DNA of 64,000 nucleotides from contig JAYODD010000007.1 of NCBI GenBank assembly GCA_038106145.1, positions 62,001-126,000 of the forward strand, given 5' to 3'. Positions 44,453 to 53,200 of this stretch are shown here, in pieces (position 1 is the stretch's first letter; every line of letters starts with the position of its first letter). The stretch comes from JBFJKD01 sp038106145 (GTDB taxonomy: Bacteria; Pseudomonadota; Gammaproteobacteria; Pseudomonadales; Porticoccaceae). Under the pieces are notes generated by a model that was not told the origin of the DNA, did not search any database, and worked only from the letters and a program-made list of their open reading frames with translations. A program made the position numbers and the translations under genes.

Positions 44453-45770
44453 AAAACTCCTCGCGGCGCTGTTGCTGGCAGCACCAGTGTTAGCGTTTTC
44501 TGAAGAATCGCCGACAAACCACTGGGAAACTCCAACGGCGCAAACCTGGCGGACTCTGGCGGAGTTTACCGCCGGGGAAAAGGCGGTCGTTGATTTGCGC
44601 AGCGCGACCCCGCGCAGTGGGGAATATCCGTATATGCCAGCGGAGGCGTATCCCTTCGCAGCGCCCTATACCGCGGAGGAAGTGGGCTACCGGCTGATGA
44701 ACTACACCCATCGCGGCCGCTGGTCACACATTCTCGCGGATTCATTTGGCACTATTACGCACACCGGATACCTGACCCAGGGTGCGCTGCTGGCCATGGT
44801 GAATCAAGTCGATGGTGGCAATGGCATTGCGGGACAGCTTAATGCGAGGCCGGGTGACGTTCATTCACTGCAGCTTTTTCATCACGTGTATCCACCGCGC
44901 AACCACGGCAAACAAACGTTGTGGGTGATGCGGCGCACTGGACCGGAATACGCCAGCAAGCTCGATAACTTCTCCTATTCGCCCGCACTGCGGCGGGTGC
45001 GGCGCGCGCCAGCGCCGCGACGGGAGGAATCGTTTCCCAATACGGTGCCCACTTACGACGATGTGGCGGGACGCGACGCCTGGGAGTTATCTTGGCGTTT
45101 TATCGGCGCCGATGTGCTGTATCAGACGGTCCGTTTTCCCGTTAATCGTCCCACAATCACCCTGACCGGCGCCAATGGCAAGTATTATGAACAGGCCACG
45201 GCGGATATTCGCATGATGGGTGACGAATACCCCCACTATCGCGCGGATGGCGGTATCGATTGTTTCGTTGTGGTGGCGGAACCCAATCCCGCGTGGCTCC
45301 CGGATTATGCTGTTTCAAAAATTGTGTACTGGGTGGACCAGCACTACTTCTATCCGCTGCGCACCGAGCGTTACGATCGCGAAGGCAATCTGAAAACCAT
45401 TGAGGTGCGGGTTGCCAAGCGTGAAAACCGGGCGTTGCCCGATTGGCAGGGGTACGCGAGCCTGCTGTTTGTGCACCATGAAATCAACGCCGATTTAATG
45501 AGCTACTACGTACATACGGGTCATTTGGCGCGGGAGTGGAGCGCAGAAGAGCAGACTTATTTCACGCCGGACTTTATGCGTCGCGACTGGTTGATCTATG
45601 CCCGCAAGAGTCATGCCCTGATCGACAGGCCGGAGGAGTTTTTCCTGCGACCCCAGTTACTCGCGGATCGTTTTCCCGCCGAGCGGCGGATTGTCATCGC
45701 TCCCGAGGTGGTCGCGCGAAGCAAAGCCCAGGACGCAGTGGGGCACCTGCTGTTTAGTCCCGATGAGTAA
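44442..45770 (+). CDS. DUF1329-family (LolA-like) exported protein
   Basis: 442 residues. The signal peptide is KKLLAALLLAAPVLAFSEES. The mature part has the family pattern GGNGIAGQLNARPGDVHSLQ, DAWELSWRFIGADVLYQTVR and KIVYWVDQHYFYPLRTERYD, consistent with a periplasmic beta-rich LolA/LppX-like fold that could carry a hydrophobic ligand. The start ATG 44442 lies inside the end of the DUF1302 gene. The pair likely acts in uptake or envelope handling of the substrate that feeds the mutase operon; this is inference from context. Confidence 0.82.
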   Translation: MNFKKLLAALLLAAPVLAFSEESPTNHWETPTAQTWRTLAEFTAGEKAVVDLRSATPRSGEYPYMPAEAYPFAAPYTAEEVGYRLMNYTHRGRWSHILADSFGTITHTGYLTQGALLAMVNQVDGGNGIAGQLNARPGDVHSLQLFHHVYPPRNHGKQTLWVMRRTGPEYASKLDNFSYSPALRRVRRAPAPRREESFPNTVPTYDDVAGRDAWELSWRFIGADVLYQTVRFPVNRPTITLTGANGKYYEQATADIRMMGDEYPHYRADGGIDCFVVVAEPNPAWLPDYAVSKIVYWVDQHYFYPLRTERYDREGNLKTIEVRVAKRENRALPDWQGYASLLFVHHEINADLMSYYVHTGHLAREWSAEEQTYFTPDFMRRDWLIYARKSHALIDRPEEFFLRPQLLADRFPAERRIVIAPEVVARSKAQDAVGHLLFSPDE

Positions 45771-45928
45771 GGAGGAAGGTGGCAACGCTGGTTGGGGCGC
45801 GCTCCAAATAGCGCTTTACGGAGAGTAAGGGGCGGAATATTCCCGCACTCAGTGCAACGTCAAAGGCCGCAAGCAGTTATTCAGGGCTGTACGCACATAC
45901 CGGGAGCCGGACATGTGCGGCGTTAAGT

Positions 45929-47146
45929 TTAGTCCTCGAAGCGCTGAAAAATCAGCGTCGCGTTGGTGCCGCCAAAGCCAAAGCTGTTGGACATTACCCG
46001 GTTGAGACGCACATTGTCGATGCGCTGGGTCGCGATGGGCATATCGGCCACCTCCGGGTCGAGGGTTTCGATATTGGCGGAGCCGGCGATAAAGTCGTTG
46101 TGCATCATCAAAATGCTGTACAGCGCTTCGTGGACCCCGGCGGCTCCCAGGGAATGACCGGAGAGGGATTTGGTCGAGGATATCGGCGGTGCCTTGTCGC
46201 CAAACACTTCGCGAATCGCCTGGATTTCCTTAATGTCCCCCACTGGCGTGCTGGTGCCGTGGGTATTGATGTAATCAATACCACCCTGGGTGGTCTCTAG
46301 CGCCTGGCGCATGCAGCGCACGGCGCCTTCCCCCGACGGCGCAACCATATCGAAACCGTCCGAAGTGGCACCGTATCCGACTATTTCCGCGTAAATTTTC
46401 GCCCCGCGGCGCTGGGCGTGCTCCAGTTCCTCGATGACAAAACAACCACCGCCGCAGGACATCACAAAGCCGTCTCGGCTGGCATCGTAGGGTCGCGAGG
46501 CGATCTCGGGAGTGTCGTTGTATTTGCTCGACAGGGCGCCCATGGAGTCGAACATACTGACCATGGACCAGTGTTCTTCCTCGGCGCCGCCAGCAAACAA
46601 AATGTCGTGCTTGCCGAGCTGAATTTGTTCGACCGCCGCCCCAATACAGTGTGCACTGGTGGCACAGGCCGATGATATACAGATATTCAATCCCTTGATC
46701 TCAAACGGCGTCGCCAGGCAGGCGGCCACCGTACTGCTCATAATTTGCGTGACGCGATAGGGGCCCATCTTGCGCACGCCTTTGTTGCGCAGGGTATCGA
46801 TAGATTCGACAAATTTTTCGCCGGAAATACCGCCGGACCCCATGATAATGCCAGTGCGCGGATTGGAGACCTGATGGTGTTCAAGCTCTGCGTCGGTAAT
46901 CGCCTGCTGCATGGCCACATAGCCGTACACGGCAGCCATGCTCATAAACCGTAAGTCTTTGCGGTCGACGTGTTCTTTCGGGTCCAGGTCAATTTGCCCG
47001 GCAATCTGGCTCTTGAGTCCCATCTCTCGATAATCGTCCTTTACGCGCACGCCGGAGCGCCCGTTTTTAAGGGCGTCGAGAACCGTATTTACATCGTTGC
47101 CGAGGCACGAGACAACGCCCATACCAGTGATCACCACACGTTTCAT
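45929..47146 (-). CDS. fabB: Beta-ketoacyl-ACP synthase I FabB
   Basis: 405 residues. The nucleophile Cys is in NICISSACATSAHCIGAA, and the two catalytic His are in NTHGTSTPVGD and STKSLSGHSLGAAGV. It condenses malonyl-ACP with acyl-ACP and is needed for elongation of cis-unsaturated chains. It lies downstream of fabA on the same strand, as in Pseudomonas. The ATG at 47146 is preferred over the adjacent TTG. The segment FVMSCGGGCFVIEE has Cys residues where relatives usually have Ala/Gly and Met. Confidence 0.96.
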   Translation of the reverse strand: MKRVVITGMGVVSCLGNDVNTVLDALKNGRSGVRVKDDYREMGLKSQIAGQIDLDPKEHVDRKDLRFMSMAAVYGYVAMQQAITDAELEHHQVSNPRTGIIMGSGGISGEKFVESIDTLRNKGVRKMGPYRVTQIMSSTVAACLATPFEIKGLNICISSACATSAHCIGAAVEQIQLGKHDILFAGGAEEEHWSMVSMFDSMGALSSKYNDTPEIASRPYDASRDGFVMSCGGGCFVIEELEHAQRRGAKIYAEIVGYGATSDGFDMVAPSGEGAVRCMRQALETTQGGIDYINTHGTSTPVGDIKEIQAIREVFGDKAPPISSTKSLSGHSLGAAGVHEALYSILMMHNDFIAGSANIETLDPEVADMPIATQRIDNVRLNRVMSNSFGFGGTNATLIFQRFED

Positions 47147-47228
47147 CAATGACCTCGAATCAGTTTATGCAAATAACTCTGGATTGGCGCAGGCACGCCG
47201 TGCAGAATCATTCATTGTACGAATTTAT

Positions 47229-47759
47229 CTAGAAGTTGTCAGTGGAGGTAAACAATCCCACCCGCAGGTTTTTGGCGGTGTATATTTCTCTGCCGTCCAC
47301 GCTCATGGAGCCATCGGCGATGGCCATCACCAGTTTGCGCTCGATAATCCGCGACACGTCCAGTTTATAGGTGACCTTGCTGGCGCTGGGAAGCACCTGA
47401 CCAAAAAACTTTACCTCTCCTGAGCCGAGTGCGCGACCGCGACCTTCGTTACCCCGCCAGGTCAGGAAGAAACCAATCAGTTGCCACATGGCATCGAGCC
47501 CCAGGCATCCAGGCATCACCGGGTCGCCGACGAAATGGCAGCCAAAAAACCACAGATCCGGCTTGATATCCAGTTCAGCGATAATTTCACCCTTGCCATA
47601 CTCTCCGCTACTGCCACTGATGTGGGTGATGCGGTCTATCATCAGCATATTGGGCGTTGGCAGACGGGCGCCGCCGGGACCAAATAGCGTACCCTGGCTA
47701 CAGGCCAGCAGTTCTTCGTAATTAAATGCGTTCTGTTGCCTGGCATCAGGTTTTGTCAA
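47229..47759 (-). CDS. fabA: 3-hydroxydecanoyl-ACP dehydratase/isomerase FabA
   Basis: 176 residues, hot-dog fold. The active-site His and Asp are in FFGCHFVGDPVMPGCLGLDAM. LLACSQGTLFGPGGARLPTPN and FFGQVLPSASKVTY are standard. It makes the trans-2/cis-3 decenoyl branch point of anaerobic unsaturated fatty acid synthesis, with FabB next. The only start that gives the family N-terminus (MTKPDARQQNAFNYEELL) is TTG 47759; no in-frame ATG lies upstream. Confidence 0.95.
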   Translation of the reverse strand: MTKPDARQQNAFNYEELLACSQGTLFGPGGARLPTPNMLMIDRITHISGSSGEYGKGEIIAELDIKPDLWFFGCHFVGDPVMPGCLGLDAMWQLIGFFLTWRGNEGRGRALGSGEVKFFGQVLPSASKVTYKLDVSRIIERKLVMAIADGSMSVDGREIYTAKNLRVGLFTSTDNF

Positions 47760-48081
47760 TTGCGGCCTCGTGCGGACGATAATTCAGAAGGGTGGCGCTG
47801 AGATGTTTTCAGAAAAGACGCGCCATTTTAGCGGATTGTGAAGGGAAGTCCAGCTTGGGGCACGACTTTCACCGTGCTTGATACTGGCGTTGGCGATAAG
47901 TATTCGCATGTTCCCGTACTGTGAGATAACCGGTAATCAGGAGGCCATTGCGAAATATCGCTATCGCTCTCGACGGTGACGCCACGTTACATGGCCGCCT
48001 GCAACCAGATTATTGCCGCAGTCCGGGGCCACCGACACCCGCGCGTACACTGGCGGTAATAAGTTGGATAGCTACAGCGTT
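47760..48081. other. Intergenic stretch between pntB and fabA
   Basis: A possible fabA promoter on the minus strand is TGGACT (47852-47847), 16 bp, TAAAAT (47830-47825), about 66 bp before the TTG start. The rest, towards the pntB stop, shows no coding frame and no clear terminator. No FabR- or DesT-type palindrome was recognised. Confidence 0.35.
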
Positions 48082-49485
48082 TTATGAGTCCTGACTGAGC
48101 GCGCTGGTAATATCGAGCACGGCCTTTTTACCGTCCCCAAACACCATCAGACAATTGTCCTTGGCGAACAGGGGGTTGGGCAGACCGGCAAAGCCGGGAC
48201 TCAGTGACCGTTTGATCACCACCACGGTTCTGGCCTTGTCCACGTTGAGAATCGGCATACCGTAGATGGGGCTGCCTTTGTCCTCCCGCGCCATGGGATT
48301 GGTGACATCGTTAGCGCCAATGACGATGGCTACGTCGGTTTGCTCAAAGGTCGGATTGATGCGATCCATCTCCACCAGTTGGTCGTAGGGCACCTCGGCC
48401 TCGGCGAGGAGCACATTCATGTGTCCCGGCATTCTGCCCGCCACCGGGTGAATGGCGTATTCCACTTCGATACCCTTCGCCGCGAGGACGTCGGCCAGCT
48501 CGCGCACCGCGTGCTGGGCCTGGGACATGGCCAGGCCAAAGCCGGGCACAATCACCACGCGCCGCGCCGTTTCCAGAATCATGGCGATTTCTTCCGCTTC
48601 GGCGCTCTTGATCTTGCCCGCGTAAATTTCATCGGCGTCGATGGCCTCGCTGCCCTCCGCCATCACGCCAAACAATACATTGGTAAGCGAGCGGTTCATG
48701 GCGACACACATGATTTTGGTCAAAATCAATCCCGACGCCCCCACCAGTGACCCAGCTACAATCAATACGGTATTGCCGAGAATAAATCCCGCGGCGGCGG
48801 CGGCGATTCCCGAATAGGAGTTCAGCAGGGCGATAACCACCGGCATATCGGCGCCGCCGATGGGCAACACCAGGGTGATACCGAGCAGTAATGACAATCC
48901 GAGTACCAGCCAGAACATATTGAGATTAGTGGGCTCGAGACAAAACGCGCCGAGCAGCCCTACGGCCGCGATAAAAATAGTGCCGTTCAGGTATTTCATC
49001 CCCGCAAAACCGATTGGTTTGCCTGAAATTAATTCCTGTAATTTGGAAAATGCCACCAGGCTGCCGGTCATGGTGACAGCGCCAATCAGGATGGTCACCA
49101 TGACAAACAGCACGGCCAGCGTGCCCATCGGTCCGGCTTCGTAACCGGTGCTCTGTGCGGTTAACAAATGGCTGGCTGCGGCCAGGGCGAGGGACGCGCC
49201 GCCGCCAAAGCCGTTAAGCAGGGCAACCATCTGCGGCATGGCGGTCATGCTGACTTTCAGCGCCAGCAGGGCGCCGATCACTGTGCCCGCGGCTACACCA
49301 GCGATAATGAATTCAAAGCTGAGAATATGGCGATCAAACAGGGTAAAGGCGATCGCGATTAGCATGCCAAGGGCGGACAGGGTATTGCCGCGTACCGCAG
49401 TTTTGGGCCTGGTCAGGCCCTTGATGCCGAGAATAAAAAGTACCGCGGCTACCAGGTAGGCCAGGTGCTCAACAGAAGCATTCAT
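48082..49485 (-). CDS. pntB: NAD(P) transhydrogenase subunit beta PntB
   Basis: 467 residues. The N-terminal two thirds is a membrane domain with about nine segments (for example GITLVLPIGGADMPVVIALLN). The C-terminal NADP-binding domain dIII has VIVPGFGLAMSQAQHAVREL, HPVAGRMPGHMNVLLAEA and VIGANDVTNP. It couples proton entry to NADPH formation from NADH. It is last of pntAA-pntAB-pntB and starts 3 bp after pntAB. Confidence 0.96.
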   Translation of the reverse strand: MNASVEHLAYLVAAVLFILGIKGLTRPKTAVRGNTLSALGMLIAIAFTLFDRHILSFEFIIAGVAAGTVIGALLALKVSMTAMPQMVALLNGFGGGASLALAAASHLLTAQSTGYEAGPMGTLAVLFVMVTILIGAVTMTGSLVAFSKLQELISGKPIGFAGMKYLNGTIFIAAVGLLGAFCLEPTNLNMFWLVLGLSLLLGITLVLPIGGADMPVVIALLNSYSGIAAAAAGFILGNTVLIVAGSLVGASGLILTKIMCVAMNRSLTNVLFGVMAEGSEAIDADEIYAGKIKSAEAEEIAMILETARRVVIVPGFGLAMSQAQHAVRELADVLAAKGIEVEYAIHPVAGRMPGHMNVLLAEAEVPYDQLVEMDRINPTFEQTDVAIVIGANDVTNPMAREDKGSPIYGMPILNVDKARTVVVIKRSLSPGFAGLPNPLFAKDNCLMVFGDGKKAVLDITSALSQDS

Positions 49486-49488
49486 CGA

Positions 49489-49773
49489 TTATTCCTTGCG
49501 TTTGAACATCGCCAGCATGCGATTCGTGACCAGATAGCCACCAACCACGTTCAGCGTGGCCATAACTACCGCAGTAAAGCCCAGCCACGTCACCAGCGCC
49601 GAATCGGTATCGGCGCCAGCCGCCAGTAACGCCCCGACCAGGGTGATGCCGGAAATAGCATTGGTGCCGGACATAAGAGGTGTGTGCAGGGTCGGCGGCA
49701 CCTTGTTGATGAGTTCGACGCCAAGAAACAGCGCGAGTACAAACAGCGCCAGTTGCATAACCAGTAATTCCAT
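49489..49773 (-). CDS. pntAB: NAD(P) transhydrogenase subunit alpha part 2 PntAB
   Basis: 94 residues with three to four membrane segments, including LFVLALFLGVELINKVPP, HTPLMSGTNAISGI and VVGGYLVTNRML. It is the membrane part of the alpha subunit, separate here rather than fused as in E. coli PntA. The ATG overlaps the pntAA stop by one base (TGATG). Confidence 0.94.
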   Translation of the reverse strand: MELLVMQLALFVLALFLGVELINKVPPTLHTPLMSGTNAISGITLVGALLAAGADTDSALVTWLGFTAVVMATLNVVGGYLVTNRMLAMFKRKE

Positions 49774-50975
49774 CAGGAATTCCCCTCTTGTAGTGTGGCG
49801 CTCGGCTCGGTTGCCAGTGGTGCCAGGCCCAGCAGCCCGCGCAGGCGCTGGTGGCGAACGTCACCGCCGTGGGCGGTAACGGTTTCGAGAATAATTTCAT
49901 CGCTGAAATCGAGCTGCAGGTTACCTTCCGGGTCAATAAGTTGGCCCAGCAGTATTTCCATATTCTTACCGTACATCTGGCTGGCGTGCTGCGGCACACT
50001 GCTGGCGATATTGTCCGGGCCAATAATGGTGACGCCGTTTACCACCACGGTTTCATCCAGTTTCGTCAGTTCGCAGTTACCGCCTCGCTCGGCGGCGAGA
50101 TCTACAATCACCGCACCGGGTTTCATATTGGCGACCATTTCTGCGGTGACCAGCACCGGGGATTTGGCGCCGGGGATGGCGGCCGTGGTAATGACCAGAT
50201 CCTGGCGGGCGAGAATGGCGCTCATCTGCTCCCGCTGGCGGCGTAAAAAGTCTTCGCCCTGCTCCTTTGCATAACCACCCTTGTCCTCGGACGCATCCGT
50301 TTCCAGATCCAGCTCCACGGGTTTCGCGCCCACGGATAGAATCTGTTCGCGGGCGGCGGGGCGCACATCGTAGGCTTCCACCACGCCGCCGAGGCGTTTG
50401 GCGGTCGCGCAGGCCTGCAATCCGGCCACGCCGACGCCCATGATAAATACACGCATGGGGCTGAGGGTGCCCGCTGCGGTCATCAACATCGGCATAATGC
50501 GCGGTGACAGTGCAGCGCCCATTAATACCGCCTTGTAACCGGCCAGGGTGGCCATGGAAGATAATACATCCATGCTCTGTGCGCGGCTGATACGCGGCAC
50601 CAACTCCATGGCGATGGCAGTTGCCCCGGTGGATGCTATTTTCTGCGCGGCCTGCGGAGAACCAAGGGGGTCCATCATGCCGGCCACCACCTGGCCTTGG
50701 CGCAACAGGGCGAGGTCGTCGTCGCCGTTGATAGTGTTCGCCCCAAACGACTGAACCTGCACAATTATGTCCGCGGCCGCAAAAATTTCCCCGCGATGTG
50801 GACAAATTTTGGCGCCAGCCGTGACGTAATCTTCATCCGGATACCCCGCGGCGCTACCGGCACCGCTCTCCAGCAGTATCTGAGTGCCCTTGTCACACCA
50901 GAATTTTACGTTGGCGGGGGACATGGCAACTCGCATCTCGCCGGGTTTTGTTTCCCGTGGTATGCCTACTATCAC
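49773..50975 (-). CDS. pntAA: NAD(P) transhydrogenase subunit alpha part 1 PntAA
   Basis: 400 residues, soluble NAD(H)-binding domain dI related to alanine dehydrogenase. VGIPRETKPGEMRVAMSP is at the N-terminus, MRVFIMGVGVAGLQACATAK is the Rossmann loop, and VEAYDVRPAAREQ and GGYAKEQGEDFL follow. It starts at GTG 50975 with GGGAG 7 bp upstream. A longer in-frame ATG start at 51095 would add 40 non-conserved residues. It is first gene of the pnt operon. Confidence 0.95.
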   Translation of the reverse strand: MIVGIPRETKPGEMRVAMSPANVKFWCDKGTQILLESGAGSAAGYPDEDYVTAGAKICPHRGEIFAAADIIVQVQSFGANTINGDDDLALLRQGQVVAGMMDPLGSPQAAQKIASTGATAIAMELVPRISRAQSMDVLSSMATLAGYKAVLMGAALSPRIMPMLMTAAGTLSPMRVFIMGVGVAGLQACATAKRLGGVVEAYDVRPAAREQILSVGAKPVELDLETDASEDKGGYAKEQGEDFLRRQREQMSAILARQDLVITTAAIPGAKSPVLVTAEMVANMKPGAVIVDLAAERGGNCELTKLDETVVVNGVTIIGPDNIASSVPQHASQMYGKNMEILLGQLIDPEGNLQLDFSDEIILETVTAHGGDVRHQRLRGLLGLAPLATEPSATLQEGNS

Positions 50976-51259
50976 AGATAGTCTCCCGTGTTGAAGATGG
51001 TTGGAGGTAAGGTCCTGGCGGGCGATCCCTGCCGCAGGGGCGGCAACTCTACCTGAATCGTTGCCCCAAAAACAAGTTTTGGTTTGCCAGTTCAAGCTAT
51101 TAATTGTTGTAGAATTTTTACATTTTTTGCGGGGTACGGCGAAGCGCTGACTAGCGGTAGGCTGTCACTGATCCCGCGGGAACAGCAGTATATTGCTGCG
51201 AGTGTCGCAGTCGTACCCCACGCCTGTTACGGGTCGTTTCCGGTAGTAATTTTAACGCC

Positions 51260-52222
51260 TTAAAAATCGCGGTCGATGGCAAAGTTGGCGAGGTCCAGTA
51301 ATGCCTGTTGCTCCTCGGATGTTGCGAGATTAGCGATACTTTGTCTCGCCAGGTTGCTGTGGATACGGGCCTGGTCCATGGTGTAAGCGTCGGCGCGGGT
51401 TGCGCGAATAATTTCGATAACGGCGTCGAGAGAGGTGTCCTGGCTTTCCTGGATCGCGGTCTGAATGACGTGACGTTGCGCATCGGATCCGGTGCGCATG
51501 GCATAGATAAGCGGTAGCGTGACTTTACCTTCGGCGAGGTCATCGCCAATATTTTTCCCCATTTGCGCGCTGTCGCCGCGATAGTCCAATGCATCGTCGA
51601 CCAGTTGAAACGCCATGCCAAGATGGTGGCCGTAGCGTGCCATGGCGTCACAAACGGCGGGCGGAGCGGCGGCCAGCGACGCGCTTGCAAGGGCGGCGCC
51701 GGTGAACAGACAGGCAGTTTTTTTATCGATTACTTGCATATAATCCGCTTCCGAGATGGTCGCATCGCGGATATTAATTAACTGCTGTACTTCACCTTCG
51801 GAAATGGTATTGGTGGTGTCGGCCAGGATATCCATGATCCGCACATCCCCCATTGCTACCATCATTTGAAAGGCCCGCGAGTAGAGGAAGTCGCCCACCA
51901 GCACGCTAGGCGGGTTGCCCCATTTGGCGTTAGCGGTGTGCAGGCCGCGGCGTAAATCCGACGTGTCCACAACATCGTCGTGGAGCAGGGTGGCGGTGTG
52001 AATAAACTCGATAACTGCGGCAAGGTTGATGTGTTTGCTGCCGGCATAGCCGCAACTGCGTGCTGCAAGCAATGTAACCACCGGGCGTAAACGTTTGCCG
52101 CCAGCGTTGACGATGTGGTGCCCGATATCCTCGATCAGCGCAACATTGGAGTGCAGTTCCTTGAGAATAAGCTGATTGACGGCGTCAAAATCCTCTTTGA
52201 CGACCTGGTGAAACCTGAGCAT
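51260..52222 (-). CDS. ispB: Octaprenyl diphosphate synthase IspB
   Basis: 320 residues, trans-polyprenyl synthase. The first aspartate-rich motif is LLHDDVVDTSDLRRG, the second FQLVDDALDYRGD, and GGKRLRPVVTLLAAR lies ahead of them. It makes the side chain of ubiquinone (chain length eight or nine not decidable here). It is divergent from rplU with about 218 bp between. Its ATG at 52222 fits the family N-terminus. Confidence 0.94.
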   Translation of the reverse strand: MLRFHQVVKEDFDAVNQLILKELHSNVALIEDIGHHIVNAGGKRLRPVVTLLAARSCGYAGSKHINLAAVIEFIHTATLLHDDVVDTSDLRRGLHTANAKWGNPPSVLVGDFLYSRAFQMMVAMGDVRIMDILADTTNTISEGEVQQLINIRDATISEADYMQVIDKKTACLFTGAALASASLAAAPPAVCDAMARYGHHLGMAFQLVDDALDYRGDSAQMGKNIGDDLAEGKVTLPLIYAMRTGSDAQRHVIQTAIQESQDTSLDAVIEIIRATRADAYTMDQARIHSNLARQSIANLATSEEQQALLDLANFAIDRDF

Positions 52223-52342
52223 CGCAGCGGTGTCCGGGGTGAAATGGCGCTGGCATCCTAGGCGGGTGGAAAGGAGGTGTCAAGGCTGGGGCTGGCGTTT
52301 TTGCAGCCGGCGAACTGGGGCTGTATTACCGCTGCGGGGCGC

Positions 52343-52371
52343 TTGCGGCGCGGGCTGCTTTGCCTTAGAAT
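52343..52371 (+). promoter_or_regulatory. Sigma-70 promoter of rplU-rpmA
   Basis: TTGCGG (52343-52348), an exact 17-bp spacer and TAGAAT (52366-52371) lie 69 bp upstream of the rplU ATG. Confidence 0.6.
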
Positions 52372-52440
52372 TGCCGCCCTTCCGAAACCGGTCTTCCCGT
52401 CGGGCGAGGCTGGCAGCAGCGCGAGTAAATGGAGCAGAGC

Positions 52441-52755
52441 ATGTACGCGGTTATTGAGAGTGGCGGTAAGCAGCATCGAGTGGTGCCGGGGGAGACCCTT
52501 AATCTGGAAAAGCTTGAGATAGCTACCGGTGAATCCATCGCTTTCGACAAAGTGCTGATGGTTGGCGACGGGGACAATATCACCCTGGGCGCCCCCTATG
52601 TGGCGGGTGGCAAGGTAACCGCTGAAGTGATCAGTCACGGTCGCGATAAGAAGGTTAGCATTGTGAAATTCCGGCGGCGCAAGCATCACCGTAAGCAAAT
52701 GGGGCACCGCCAGTGGTATACCGAAGTCAGGATTACTGATATTCAGGCGAGCTGA
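52441..52755 (+). CDS. rplU: 50S ribosomal protein L21
   Basis: 104 residues: MYAVIESGGKQHRVVPGE at the N-terminus, VSIVKFRRRKHHRKQMGHRQ (the L21 signature) and the C-terminal VRITDIQAS. It binds 23S rRNA near L20. It is followed by rpmA after 94 bp, the universal pairing. The ATG at 52441 is the family start; an in-frame ATG 12 bp upstream is less likely. Confidence 0.97.
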   Translation: MYAVIESGGKQHRVVPGETLNLEKLEIATGESIAFDKVLMVGDGDNITLGAPYVAGGKVTAEVISHGRDKKVSIVKFRRRKHHRKQMGHRQWYTEVRITDIQAS

Positions 52756-52849
52756 TAGCACTGCGTTGCACCGAGAACATCAAGAGTACGTAGTTGGTGG
52801 TTGGGTACTCGCACCAGAGTGAAATACACGAACACAGGAGAGACAGGTT

Positions 52850-53107
52850 ATGGCGCACAAGAAGGCCGGTGGCAGTACTCGCAATGGACGCGATTCAGAA
52901 AGTAAACGCCTTGGTGTGAAGCGCTTTGGCGGTGAGCAGGTCAAGGCGGGCAGTATTATCGTTCGCCAGCGCGGCACCCGTTTCCATCCTGGAGAGAACG
53001 TTGGAATCGGCCGCGATCACACCTTGTTTGCCACGGTCGATGGCGCGGTAAAATTTGTGGTGAAAGGGCCTGACAATCGCAAATACGTGAATATTGTTAC
53101 CGCCTGA
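52850..53107 (+). CDS. rpmA: 50S ribosomal protein L27
   Basis: 85 residues: AHKKAGGSTRNGRDSESKRL at the N-terminus, which reaches towards the peptidyl-transferase centre, and GSIIVRQRGTRFHPGENVG. The start lies behind AGGAG. It is followed 23 bp later by a strong terminator hairpin. Confidence 0.98.
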   Translation: MAHKKAGGSTRNGRDSESKRLGVKRFGGEQVKAGSIIVRQRGTRFHPGENVGIGRDHTLFATVDGAVKFVVKGPDNRKYVNIVTA

Positions 53108-53130
53108 TTACGTGCGGTAGCGTAAATAGG

Positions 53131-53153
53131 GCCCCGCATGCGGGGCTTTTTTT
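53131..53153 (+). terminator. Intrinsic terminator after rpmA
   Basis: GCCCCG (53131-53136), loop CATG and CGGGGC (53141-53146), then seven T. It is a canonical Rho-independent terminator between rpmA and obg, so obg needs read-through or its own start. Confidence 0.88.
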
Positions 53154-53200
53154 ATGGCCATGGGTTACTATTCAAGAGCGATACGGCGCGGGATGCCATT

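Noticed and set aside
53114..53123. GCGGTAGCGT, identical to the core of the ops element that recruits RfaH
   Set aside because: It lies between rpmA and its terminator, not at the start of a long polysaccharide operon, and the flanking bases do not match. Treated as chance.
53138..53200. Longer obg start at 53138
   Set aside because: That codon lies inside the rpmA terminator hairpin, and the extra residues are not part of the Obg fold.
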